Positions 1-10,415 of a stretch of 31,464 nt of DNA are shown here, one piece after another. Under the pieces are notes generated by a model that saw only the letters and a program-made list of their open reading frames with translations, did not search any database and was not told where the DNA came from. Within the stretch, counting starts at the first letter, position 1; every line of letters begins with the position of its first letter. The stretch lies in contig JAHLTZ010000086.1 of assembly GCA_025786725.1 (NCBI GenBank), forward strand, positions 1 through 31,464, given 5' to 3'. The position numbers were made by a program, and so were the translations under genes. This DNA is from Syncephalis fuscata (taxonomy: Eukaryota; Zoopagomycota; Zoopagomycetes; Zoopagales; Piptocephalidaceae).

Positions 1-80
1 ATTGCACTTTTAGTACGGCCACTGAATAACATTTCAGTACCATACAGTGCGATCTACTACTGTCGCTACTGTATATGCTA

Positions 81-373
81 TTACCAGCACGATCTATAGT
101 GGCATCTATAGCAAATCAAGGCATACAGTAGCTTTGGCAGCATATGGTCGCTACATTCGTCGTACTGGCAGTTGTGCATATACAATAGCGTAATCTGCAA
201 TGATCCATAGCATAAACAAAGTATACAACGAGACTTCACAGCATATGCTCAAAATAACATAAAACAAGCAGGAATGCACTTACCATGTCAATAAAGCTGC
301 CAAAAGCAACGATCAGAGCAAGGAAAGTGATTTGCAAAAAAAGGTCAGATACAAAAGAGCAATGCAAGTACAT
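81..373 (-). CDS. possible two-exon small cysteine-rich hydrophobic protein
   Basis: I do not recognise this gene. On the minus strand an ATG at 373 opens a 30-codon exon (373-284) ending at a consensus GTAAGT donor. It encodes a mostly hydrophobic stretch (LFLQITFLALIVAFGSF) that could be a signal peptide or membrane anchor. A TTGCAG acceptor allows a second exon (194-81) in the same phase. That exon ends in a stop after about 37 residues and carries six cysteines, including CQYDEC and CYRCHYRSC. The predicted product is about 67 aa. The donor, acceptor and phase agree, but such a short model can arise by chance, and only the cysteine pattern favours a real secreted peptide. No homologue is recognised. 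Confidence 0.27.
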
Positions 374-1026
374 AGTGTAAATAGTGTTTGTACATAACTA
401 GTAGTCAGTCAACTACTGACACTATTTAGATGATATATATGGAGTGTACAAGTATATGCAATGGATATATGCTATCAAGTGTGAAGAAAGAGAAAGGAAA
501 TGTGATGACGTAGATTGTGAGCTGTGAGTCTGTCAGTCAATATTTATAAACAGCCGAGTTTAATTCATTAATAAATGGAGTGTAAATAATAAAAGTCAAT
601 CTACCCAACATGTCGATACATCATAGAACAGATTAATAGTAAATGAACAAATGCATTGAGAATAAAAGTTATTTGACACCAAAACTACTCATTATTATAG
701 AACATATACTCAGTATATTAAAAGATCAATTAAATATAATAAAAGTCATTTACACCCAAAAACACTCATTATCATAGAAGGTGTTTGTCAGTATAATAGC
801 GAATGCATTAAAGAATAAAAGTTAATTAATACTAAAAGTCAGTGTAGTACAATACATATCAACGGTTACTACATTATAAAGATGAACAATGGCTTACATA
901 TTAAATAGAATAAAAATAATAGTATTTATTTATAATATATAAGTAATTAATGTACATACAAGATGAGACAACTATGCAGTATGATTAGTATTGTGATTTG
1001 TATAATTGTTAGTAAGTACTTACCTT
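374..1026. other. AT-rich intergenic region
   Basis: I see no gene here. The stretch is very AT-rich and has several short A-rich blocks of the form AATAAAAGT, recurring near 585, 660, 740 and 815. These look like degenerate internal repeats. It lies downstream of the kinase gene, whose stop codon at 1027-1029 is followed within a few bases by another consensus donor (GTAAGTAC), so an intron in the 3' UTR is possible. Confidence 0.5.
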
Positions 1027-3400
1027 TTATTTAGCATTCTTTTTGCTAAAACGGACCTTGCGAGGTGGCAGACTCCCTTTGTTTTTGACGCACAATGTCT
1101 TGTATTTGGAATAACGGATGCGTTTTGGACTGCGGGTTGGAGGACTAGGTGCTATATGCCGCCGTGTTCCTGTTACCCGTGGTGGCGATACACGTGCTGG
1201 TGCTGGTGCAACAGCTACTGCTGGCGTGACCGGTGGAGCTGTTACCGGTGTAGTAGCTGTTGCTGTTGGTGGTGGAGCTGTTACTGGTGTAGTAGCTGTT
1301 GGTGGTGGTGGCTGTAATGCTGGTGGTGGAGGTGGAGGTGGAGGCGGTGGTGCTGGTGCTGATCCATTGTTGAACCAAGAACAGTTCAATGCCTGGGCGA
1401 CGGTATACCGTGTGGTACTATCTAGATCTAGTAATCCTTCCATCAATTGAATGGCTGCAGTGTATTAGTTAATGTTAATAAAAAATATATAACTTACCTT
1501 GATTACTTAACCCGTTGATTCTTCCCCGGCCAAATGTGGGCGGATTCTGTAGTATACGCCTCATATACATAGATTGGGTCTTTACTATGCTATATGGGCA
1601 GCGTCCTAATTAACAGTATTAAACAGTTAGTATTTGCTTTTGTTTTTGTTTGCACTTACCCAGTAACATCGTATGGAGCGTTGCTCCCAAGCCCCACATA
1701 TCGGCGGGCTTTCCATACCCCTTAGCATTCAACAATGCTGAAGGTAGCCGATCTTTGGCCCCAGGCATGCTTTTGATGATATCCTCCATATTCTCCCGCC
1801 TATTAGTTCCCAAAAGCACCTCAGGTGCCATGTAGGCAACTGTGCCGCAAAAAGTGGTCACAGTTAGTGAAGGAGGGAGAATGCATGCCATCCCAAAGTC
1901 TGTAAATACGACTCTGGGACCCCCCTGGCCACCAAACAACAGCATGTTGTCGGGCTATTTAAATGTTAGCAATAATTACAAATATTTAATAAATACTTAC
2001 TTTGATATCTAAATAACAATAGTAATAATAGTAATAATAGTAATAATAGTGATTAGTGATTATATTAATTAATAGGTTAATGTATTTACCACGATGAATG
2101 ATATTCATGCTATGAAGGTGCTAATAAAATGTTAGTATTTTAATTAATGTTTTATACTAGTACTTACTTGAATACCTTCAAGCAGCTGTTTAAAGATATA
2201 TTTTGCTTCCATCTCTGGAAGTGGGGCTTTTGAGACGATGTGATTAATTAGATCACCGCCTGTTGCGTACTCAAGAGACAAGTACGTGTTCAGGGCGGTG
2301 ACCGTACCATCTAAAAAGCCTATTACGCCAGGGTGGTTACCCACCGCACGTAATGTGGCGACTTCATTATTGAAGCTTTTAAGGCCGCTTCCTTTTGATG
2401 ATACTTTGACCGCAACACGTTCGCCTGTGCTGCGGTCAAATCCCATGTAGACTTGGCCAAAAGCGCCCCTAATATAAATAATTAGTAGCTAATTAGTTAG
2501 TTTAATTTATTACTTACTCTCCAATGGGCTTATCAACAAGCATGAACTTCTGGTTGATTTTCTATAACATTAATAAAATAATATTAGCAATATTTAAATA
2601 TAATTGTAAACTTACCTTTTCGTATTCTTTGCTGTCTTCTATTTTTACAGGCTTATAATGTTTAATGATGTATATATTAAACGTTACTGCCACGCATAAT
2701 TAGAAATAATCATAAATAATCACTTGTCACTTACTATTGTGGCCAGGTATTGTGACAACACAATCACCAGCAACTCTTCTTGACTCACTGGCACTCAATT
2801 CAATATTATTGACTAAAATAATTGTTAGTGAAATAATTACTATTACTTGTTTAAACTAACCCATTAAAACATCTAGTTCAATGTTCTAAATCACTAATTA
2901 GTATTAATAATGTTAAATGCCCATTTACTTACTTTGAATGTAATAAAACCATTCGACTATAATAATTCATAATTAGTACCCATTTATCAATGCAAAATAT
3001 TATACTTACTACTAAAAATTTGAAGCATTGATCTGGCAAAGATGCATTATTCAGGCGGACGTTGCTGTTTAAATGTGTATGATATTAGCTTATTATTTAT
3101 GTATTGTTTTAAATAATTACCAGCCTTGATCGGACCCAACAGTATAACTCCTATTTCTTATCAACAGAATTTCTAAATAAACACTAGTTAGATATATTTA
3201 TACTTAGTATTGTTTAACTTACTTCTAGATCCTGCTTCATGGATTCTAGCCCATGCAATGGTGTTAGCACGCATGGGCATAGACAGAGTGTTCCAGATTT
3301 CTGGAACGTTATAAAACATCAAATCCTCATCACTTAGAAGATTTAATGGCTGTTGAACAGCAACAGCAGCTGGGGCGGTTGGGGCGGAAGTAGAAGACAT
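1027..3400 (-). CDS. CHK2: FHA-domain Ser/Thr protein kinase (CHK2/Rad53/Cds1-like), 14 exons
   Basis: Joining 14 exons gives an uninterrupted 565-aa protein: 3400-3223, 3172-3121, 3064-3010, 2956-2933, 2885-2861, 2812-2735, 2686-2616, 2561-2518, 2468-2168, 2120-2090, 2008-2001, 1954-1660, 1605-1498, 1454-1027. Residues about 60-145 form an FHA-like fold (ILLIRNRSYTVGSD..., SNGF). Residues 170-450 form a kinase with G-loop GEGAFGQV (175-182), VAVK lysine 197, HRDIKPDN (285-292), DFG (308-310), TFCGT and APE (332-334). A proline-rich run (from about 458) and a basic tail follow. FHA plus kinase order is typical of checkpoint effectors (CHK2, Cds1, Rad53) and of meiotic Mek1 and Dun1, which cannot be separated here. 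The usual FHA Gly-Arg is Gly-Ser (72-73). The family call is secure; the orthologue is inferred. Confidence 0.9.
2001..2008 (-). other. 8-nt microexon in the kinase catalytic loop
   Basis: Exon 11 of the kinase is only 8 nt (ATATCAAA on the minus strand). It lies between a TTATTTAG acceptor and a GTAAGTA donor. With one G carried from exon 10 it encodes Asp-Ile-Lys, completing the invariant HRDIKPDN loop. Without it neither the motif nor the downstream frame is kept, so its inclusion is required. Confidence 0.88.
2015..2055. repeat. TAATAATAG microsatellite inside a kinase intron
   Basis: Several tandem copies of AATAGTAAT-type units fill the middle of the intron between kinase exons 10 and 11. 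The tract accounts for much of this intron's length and is likely to vary between strains. No function is evident. Confidence 0.75.
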
Positions 3401-3539
3401 TTTTATAAAATATAAAATAAAAATGAGTAAATGGGTAAATTTCAAGTTGAAAGTTATAAACTGGAAGTAGAGCTGTAGAAAAAGTAAGGTAAACAATTAT
3501 GTATTGCTCTTTCGTTTATTTAAATATTTACAGCATTAT
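3401..3539. promoter_or_regulatory. kinase upstream region
   Basis: This AT-rich segment lies immediately upstream of the kinase start and before the minisatellite. The first in-frame ATG of the long open frame is at 3496, but the ATG at 3400 starts a typical low-complexity N-terminus (MSSTSAPTAP) and is preferred. The upstream codons encode only an unlikely F/L/I-rich stretch. No specific promoter motif is recognised. Confidence 0.35.
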
Positions 3540-4060
3540 AGTAGCAATTAATGTTGAAGCCAATGCCGCAATTGCAATCAGTATTCTAAGAATCATCAGA
3601 ATGCAAATCAGCGTGGAAGGCAATACAGCAATGCCAACTGATATTCTAAAAAGGTATAATACCAATCAGTATTCTAGGAAATATTGTAATGCCAACTAGC
3701 ATTGGATGCAATGTCACAACACCAACCATTATTCTAGGAAGCATTGCAATGCAAATCAGTATTGAAGACAAAGCTACAGTGCCAACCAGTATTTTAAAAA
3801 AAGCACAATGTAAATCAGTATGGAAGGCAACATCACAATGTAATTTTTTATTCTAAAAATATTACAATGTCAATCAGTACTGGATGCAATGTTAGAATGC
3901 CAACCAGTGCTGAAGACGATGTTATGTTGCCAATCAATATAGAAAGCATTGCCACAATGTAAATCATTATTGACTGCAATGCTACAATGCCAACCAGTAT
4001 TCTAAGAAATAGTACAATGCCAACCAGTATAGAAGGTGATACAAGAATAACAATGTAGGC
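3540..4060. repeat. degenerate 30-bp minisatellite
   Basis: About 17 diverged tandem units follow the pattern CAATGCCAACCAGTATTCTA plus about 10 further bases. Units are clearest at 3960-4040, where two near-identical copies lie side by side. Because 30 bp is ten codons, the minus strand has an open stretch (3848-4147) in which six 10-residue hydrophobic blocks of the type ILVGIVLFLR follow one another. The plus strand also has a short repeated frame at its left end. Units differ by substitutions and small gaps, which suggests an old array rather than a coding exon. No start context or splice site supports expression. Confidence 0.8.
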
Positions 4061-4839
4061 AAACAATGCTTTTAAAAGACACAAAAAGCCCATGTGGATA
4101 AATGGTTTATTTTTAGTGTAGCAAACAGGCAAATTACTAGCCAACAATCAAAGCGCCAACCGCAGCAAATAAAGAAACAGCTACAAATAAACCATTGATG
4201 CCATTGAATGCTACAACACAAAGAAAAGACTAACAGCGTGCTGCAGACTTTATAGTGACAGTGAAATAAGGGCATTGTTTTGCATGATGCATAGTAGCAT
4301 CAAAGTATTGTTCTTAAATGGTGCAGAATGGCATCAGATTATTGGTTCCAGGCGATGCAAGTGGCAGCAAACTATTGTTCTTGAATACCATTTTGCGTCA
4401 TCATATTGATACAATATTGCAAATAATGGCAATGACAGCAGAACATTGTTCCTAGATAACACAAAATGGCATATCATTGATACAGTCATCCAAATACACA
4501 GTTTATTTGTTTAAAAATAGAACATTCGGAGCAATGCTTTGTCTTATTCAAAATATGGCATTCTATGGCCATAAGCTGAACTAGAAACTATACCAGGAAC
4601 TGGGTAATTAGCTTTTATCGCCTTTGTATGCTGTAGGCTAAACGAAGTCTATCTAGAAGAACGGCCATACATATAATAATTAACACTTGTAAACATATTT
4701 TAGCAAGCTAAAAAGAATATGTTTTTATTTATCAACATCTTAAACCATCTTATACACCAGTTCAAGTAGTTATGTACAAATAGATTGGTAAAATAAATAG
4801 TAAAATAAATAAATATAACATTTTTGCAAACATTAACCA
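4061..4839. other. gene-free region with looser repeats
   Basis: After the 30-bp array a second, much weaker repetition appears. Blocks resembling AGCAxxAxTATTGTTCTT occur near 4296, 4364 and 4436, a spacing of about 65-75 bp. The rest to 4839 is AT-rich without a convincing ORF or RNA gene. Short minus-strand ORFs here have no recognisable motif. Confidence 0.45.
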
Positions 4840-6442
4840 TTTAGTATGATTTAATGGCCAAATGACTACATCTAATAACATTTGTTTTATTAAACATAAA
4901 AATGGGTGGTAAATGATGTCAGTCATCAAATACTCATCATCGTAGATCAATTATCCAGTATGCATATATCTTCTATCCATTTATATCATTTCCATTGTAT
5001 ATCCATACAACTATATACTATTCTATGATATACAGACAATATATATTTGTTATATATATTAAATCGTTTTATTGCTTAATAAATAATATAGCTTCAATGT
5101 TGCTATTTATACTTTCTCATTGTATATTTATGATATTCTATAACTGTATAATACATTAGATATGCGCTAGCTAAAACTGCTGTTCATTTGACACTATTTT
5201 GTTATTTATAAATATCAACTCATTTATTTTATTAAATCACTAGCAATACAGTTGCGATGTTGTTATTCATTCACATGCTTATCATTCTGCTATAGAATAG
5301 ACATAAACTGTTAATAAAATATTTATTGCTACCTGTATTTATAATTGACATGGAAGCACACTTCAGTATAACTGGATGGACAATCGAGTCAACCGACTGG
5401 TGCAGATATGATTGTTTTGTGGACAAGTGTAGAATAAAAAAGGGACTATCATCTGATCTAGTGGTGAAATGGCATCCGTGCACCAAAATGGTCCAGCCAG
5501 GCGCAATACACCAATAAACAGTCGCCATGTACTCTACCAATATTGTCCATTCTAATTGGTGGATATATTTTGGAATAAGCTTATAAGGCTGTGCTGAGCG
5601 TACTTTTGCTCATTACTTCGCTTTCTCTTGTTTCTAGTTGTTAATATGCTGTAAACTGCTTGTTAATGGAAGCATCTGTTCTAGTAGCTATATCCAGTGG
5701 TGAGTGGTCTCCTTGTTGGTTGATCACGATATACTGCGTTATGCATTTGAGCTGTGTTGAATGTAGAATACAGTAGTGCAGACTACTGTGCTATACTAGC
5801 TCAGCAACTATATGGTTGCCTGTACTAGGCAGCTGTATACTGGCATAGTGCGGAGATATGTGGGATAACAGGGTGTGCAGTACTGTGTTTAGCAAGTCAG
5901 TATTGCTGTGCACTCCCCTCATGTTGATGCGGCGACCCGTATGGGTGGTCATATGTTAGTGCTCACTTGTATTGAACGTGCACTGGAGGTGTGTTTGATA
6001 GCCTTCAACTTGCTGAATACTATCATCGCACACTAGACTGGTGTGATATGTGGCTTATTCGTACTGAATACCATGCATTACACTGTTTACTTGTGGGTGT
6101 TGTTAAACGATTGTAATAGAACACTAGTCGCCATACCATTTTAGTTTTCAACTGCCGTGCTAGATACTCTATACAACACTGACATAAACAAGGACTAACG
6201 ACCGAAAACAAATGGCATCTCTACTACTAATAATGTCTTAGCGTAGACTGGTTACTATATTACAATCATTTAATGACATATCAGTATATGGTGATGTGCT
6301 GTTTAGTTGTAATATGTTGTGGTGCTCATGTGTTCAGCTCTAGACATCAACTACAAATGGGTGAATCCATAGTTTGGTGCAGCTTATTGCTACGCTTGAA
6401 TTACCATGGCATCTTGTAACATTTATTGAACAGCATCGCCAT

Positions 6443-6557
6443 CAAGATAGCAGCTAATATAGAGCTGTACGCATCCGACAAATATTACTTACGCCCAAGT
6501 CGTAGTAGTGTCGGTACTCCAGGTGGACGTATAGTTGCTGTATTAGCTGCTATCTTG
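6443..6557. repeat. conserved 115-bp inverted repeat (hairpin) inside element copy A
   Basis: The left arm CAAGATAGCAGCTAATA (from 6443) is matched by its reverse complement ending at 6557. Each arm is about 28 bp with a few mismatches. Inside the loop a shorter pair, CCGACA and TGTCGG, can extend the stem. The same 115-bp structure is present in copies B (15002-15116) and C (22724-22838). It could be a small nested MITE or a structural element of the host transposon. Confidence 0.75.
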
Positions 6558-7271
6558 TTTAACAACTTTTAACAACATTTCTAGTTTATTTGTATAGCAG
6601 ATAACAACAATACACAAACAACTACACTCGTGTACACTATAAACTATACGCAAGGAACAATCAACTAGATGTAGGTGCTTATTACTACTAAACAATACTA
6701 ACGCACTTTTATTATAGCTATTCAAGCATTGGTGCCGGATCAACAAGTATATCTGAACTGCATTTGTTATCGGACACAAATATTTTGCATGCAACTTACA
6801 ATACCAACTATAGAATTCGTTGGCACAAGCATTGACAACAATACTGTATACTGTCGTTGGTACTATTGTTTGGACCGGATTCTAAATGGGACATATACTT
6901 ATCTGGTTTATATTACCCAACACTAACTGGCATTGCTATTGCGCATCTGCTAAATGCTTTGGTTTGATTGAAGTGGTGGTAATAAAGAGGGAGGTGGTGG
7001 GCATTACACATATATTACATTGAAATGGTAGATTTAATAAAGAAGCGCATGAGGTGTTTGCTGAATCGACATAACACTGTGACTCCATTACTAGTTTGTC
7101 TAATGTTGTGCTTATTATGTTTAATAAAACTATAATACTGGTACATGTATTCAATTAAAGTCACTGATACTTGAATGGCTAGATTACAAGTAGCTACATT
7201 CAATACTGCATCTACGCCAACTATTTTAATAATAGTGCCAATGATTTATTTATTGCTGTGTTATTTATTGC

Positions 7272-8131
7272 CATTTAACATGATCCAGTGGTCAAATGGC
7301 TGCATTTAATAGCATCTAATCTATTGAACATGATGATGGGTGGTGAGTGACATCAATCATCAAATACTTATCGTTGTAGATTCATTATCCAGTATGCATA
7401 TATTTAGTACACATATACTTTATTCACCTATATCATTCTATTTTATTCTATAATGATATATATCATTTTATAACATACTAGACACATTCTATTGTTTATA
7501 TGTTTCAATATACTTTATTCACACCACTCATTATGCTATACACACTATAGCTTTGACATCGTTTTATATGCTTTCTCACCGTACATTTACCATTTTATAT
7601 ACTATTCTATACTCGCCTAGTCTTCCTTTATCCAGAACTGCTTTTATGTTTGTTCTAGCTTTATTATTAATAAATCTTGACTAATTCTGCTCATTGGTCA
7701 TGCATATATTTTCAACAACTTTGACACTACTAATCGTCACTTTAGTTTGGATATTCATTATACAACTTTATTGATTTATTACACAAGAGCTACGAACCGA
7801 CTAAAGTCGCTGTCCGTCTGGTTCTAGCTGTATTATTGATAAAGCTTAGTTCATTTACTCGTTAGTCTATATATACTTGAGATTTATAGCAAATGGGCTG
7901 TCTACTATGTGATATAATGATATATAGTAGTGTGGAATAAAATGGGAATGATATAGGTGAATAAAGTATATGTGTACTGAATATATGCATACTGGATAAT
8001 GAATCTACAACGATGAGTATTTGATGATTAATGCCATTCACCACTCATCATTATGTTCAATAGATTAAATGTCCACTTCAATTATGCAAATATTATATAT
8101 GTAGTCATTTGACCACCAGATCACATCAAAT
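7272..8131 (+). repeat. right-hand subunit with its own terminal inverted repeats
   Basis: From about 7272 (CATTTAACATGATCCAGTGG) to the right end at 8131 the sequence forms an 860-bp unit with its own inverted ends of more than 120 bp. Both ends contain TCATCAAATAC and CCAGTATGCATATAT in opposite orientation. The corresponding part of copy C is 23552-24392. This suggests either that the full element is a composite of two related units or that a smaller MITE family shares its ends. Confidence 0.6.
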
Positions 8132-8484
8132 CTTCAATAAGCTGTCTATTGATCTTTCATATCATTCGGTCTCATATTCAATAATGTTACGTGGTGTAGC
8201 TGTCATCGCAACAAACAACATTATTTACCTATCTGCTACAGGTAGCGCAAATGTAATAATCGTATAGCAGATAAGTAATTCTTATGGGCAAATACATAAG
8301 ACGGCTATAGCAAGTATGATATGACTTATTAGTTGCTACAGCATAGCTGTATTTACATAATAATACATCATTTTTGAGACAATGTTACGCATCATAGAAT
8401 GATCTTTATAAAAACGGCAATTTATATGTAACATAGCCTTTGTAACACAGGTTTATAAAATTTATTCCATTCAAGTCTGATATA
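8132..8484. other. intergenic, no feature recognised
   Basis: This AT-rich sequence lies between the end of element copy A and the stop codon of the lipase gene. It contains a short imperfect inverted pair around TCTGCTA...TAGCAGA (about 8230-8270). No ORF, RNA gene or repeat copy is recognised. Confidence 0.4.
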
Positions 8485-9892
8485 TTAGTTCACGCTTGGC
8501 GTAGCTGTATGTTTATCAATCCATTCAACAATTGTTTTAAAGAAATCCTCCTTTTCAAGTTCGTTGTGTACTATGCAAATAAGTTAGATTAATACACACA
8601 CGCCATTATCAATATGCAAATGCTATCATACCTTCATGGCGGTTTTCTTCTAATAAAAGCAGTGTTTTATCCAAGTCCTCTGGCAGCTTATTAAAGAATT
8701 CCTGACTCGAATCCGGACTGAACAGCATCAGCAGTGTTAGATGACGGATTATATTAATAGACATTATCGTGCGACATACCATGTAATCTCGTCATGAGTG
8801 CCGTGAACTAGGAGCAATGGTGTTTTAAAAGTTGCATATCTCTTATTGAGCAAAGCATCGCCATTCTCCAACACATCTTTGACTATATCATACAATGTAA
8901 TGAGTACCATCAATAAATAGATGTCTATTAACTTACGAGTGCGCAATGTTGAATGGCTAATGTTATATTCACTAGCCTTGTAAGCAGTAACCACTTCAGA
9001 ATCGCGAGTTAGGTTGTTATGATCTAGCAGCGGTAAAAGAAACACCTCAATAAGTATTGTGTGGATCAGATATTGCAAAGCATTTTACCAAAGCCCGGAT
9101 CCATGTGAAAAGTCGGCATAATCTTTGCCAATAAAGATGCAGTTGTGCGTAGAAAAGTGCCGGGGCGTACCCTCTTGCCCGTTTGAATGGCAGGACCTAG
9201 GCCACATGGCTTTAGTTTTGATGCATTGTGCATCAATTAATATCACTCACCCGTGCTAATGATACCATCGATGGGGTCCTTTTCAGCGCGAAGTGCGCCA
9301 TAATTAAGCACAATCATACCACCCATTGAATGGCCATACTAATTCAATAATAACGGCAAATTAATCAAATGTGGGCCCATTGTCTAATAATAGATTTACC
9401 AAAAAGTGTGGCACGCCTTTGATACGCGCTCGCTTGTTTGCGGCTTCTACATCATCGAGTACCTTCTTGAATCCTTCAGTGTGTCCCAAAATACCATTTC
9501 GAAGACCGGTTTTGCCATATCCACGCTGGTCATAACCATGCGACTGAATGCCAGCCTGTGCTAGTACTCGCATAATTTGATCGTATCGGTCAATATGCTC
9601 ACCAAGACCGTGAATAAATGTCACAGTTGCCTTGGCCGATTCATTTTTGGGCTATTCAAAACATACTAAAATAAGCCGACACATATTGTTGCAGACCAGC
9701 AAAGCTTACCGCGTAAGTAACCGTGTAAAACTGGTGTCTGTCATGCTCTATCCAAGCCTCAGTACGGAGAATCTCATCGTCTTCCAAATTAACTTTGGTA
9801 TTCTCAACAGTCGTATTTTGAGTGTCTGTTTCAAGGACGGCTTCTACCAGGAGTTTCTCTCTGGCAGTAGCAGGAGTAGCAGTGTCAGTCAT
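8485..9892 (-). CDS. YJU3: monoacylglycerol lipase (alpha/beta hydrolase), 8 exons
   Basis: Eight exons join to a 330-aa protein: 9892-9710, 9651-9400, 9338-9251, 9196-9089, 9023-8937, 8882-8780, 8717-8632, 8570-8485. It is a serine hydrolase that releases glycerol and fatty acid from monoacylglycerols. Visible motifs are FIHGLGEH (73-80, oxyanion-hole HG), GYDQRGYGKT, the nucleophile elbow GHSMGG with Ser149, LLLVHGTHD with acid Asp270, and HEVHNE with His301. The block NNLTRDSEVVTAYK is typical of the monoglyceride lipase subfamily. Length fits the family (about 300-330 aa). The ATG at 9892 (MTDTATPATAR) is preferred over one further upstream in the frame. All introns are short and GT-AG. 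It is divergently oriented from the 7TM gene. Confidence 0.93.
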
Positions 9893-10415
9893 GGTGGATT
9901 GAGTAAATGGTAGGTAATAATGTGTGGGCAAGAGAATAGCAAGAATGGTCAAACGGCAAATAGATACATTAATTCCGTAGGCCTTTCACCGCCATTCCTG
10001 ATACAGATACCAATTAACCAATTAACCAACCATCTGTTTAGCCGCATCTCGGCCAACGTGGGCTGGCAGATAAGTCCTTATTTGGTAGCTGAATAATAGG
10101 TGCTATAATGCTTATAACCATTATTGTTACCATGTAGTCGAATATCGGCCACATGCAGCTACAAGGGTCAATAAACGCGGATCACAGCAACCTGTTTGTT
10201 TCGTAAATCTCGTACATGTGGAGTATGGAATAAACCCGTCCATTCTCAATATAAACAGCTGATACATTCATGTAGTATTCATCAGTTAATTCCCTATCGT
10301 CGCATTGTCATATAGCACTTTGTTAACAAAGTATTGATTACTTTGATTGAAAAGAGCATATCATAAATTTTCACGTCTTTTATTCCGCAATATTGTAACT
10401 ATTACTCTGCAAATC
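9893..10415. promoter_or_regulatory. divergent promoter region between lipase and 7TM genes
   Basis: This 520-bp gap separates two genes read away from each other, so it should hold both promoters. A direct repeat AATTAACC occurs twice at about 10012-10030, giving overlapping CCAAT-type words. No TATA box can be assigned with confidence. Confidence 0.35.

Larger units (their letters stand above)
4840..8131 (+). mobile_element. large non-autonomous TIR element, copy A
   Basis: This is one of three near-identical copies in the window (with 13895-16716 inverted and 20784-24392). The left end begins TTTAGTATGATTTAATGG. The right end, read on the opposite strand, is related and followed by the same block TCATCAAATACTCATC(G/A)T and ATTATCCAGTATGCATATAT, so the ends are long inverted repeats of about 130-200 bp. 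A further copy of that end block lies inside at about 7272-7450 in direct orientation. The longest ORFs are 60-90 codons, lie on both strands and resemble no transposase. I therefore infer a non-autonomous DNA transposon or composite of two such units. No clear target duplication is seen. An internal hairpin lies at 6443-6557. Confidence 0.75.

Noticed and set aside
1006-1450. Plus-strand and alternative minus-strand ORFs rich in Gly, Cys, Trp or Thr
   Set aside because: They are shadows of the proline-rich C-terminal exon of the kinase, produced by its GGTGGTGGA-type repeats. The proline frame is the one that continues the spliced kinase.
5271-5540. 89-codon ORF and its 63-codon antisense ORF kept in all three element copies
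   Set aside because: The copies are too similar for conservation to mean anything. Both strands are open, and the few differences do not favour coding. No domain is recognised.
5865-5885. GGGATAACAGGGT, identical to the core of the I-SceI homing endonuclease site, in all three element copies
   Set aside because: Thirteen contiguous matches are suggestive, but the outer bases of the site differ, no homing endonuclease or intron is present, and no rRNA-like flanks are seen. Treated as coincidence.
10347-10415. N-terminal extension of the 7TM protein
   Set aside because: The open frame lacks an ATG before 10416; the extension would need a TTG start, which is unlikely in a eukaryotic nuclear gene.
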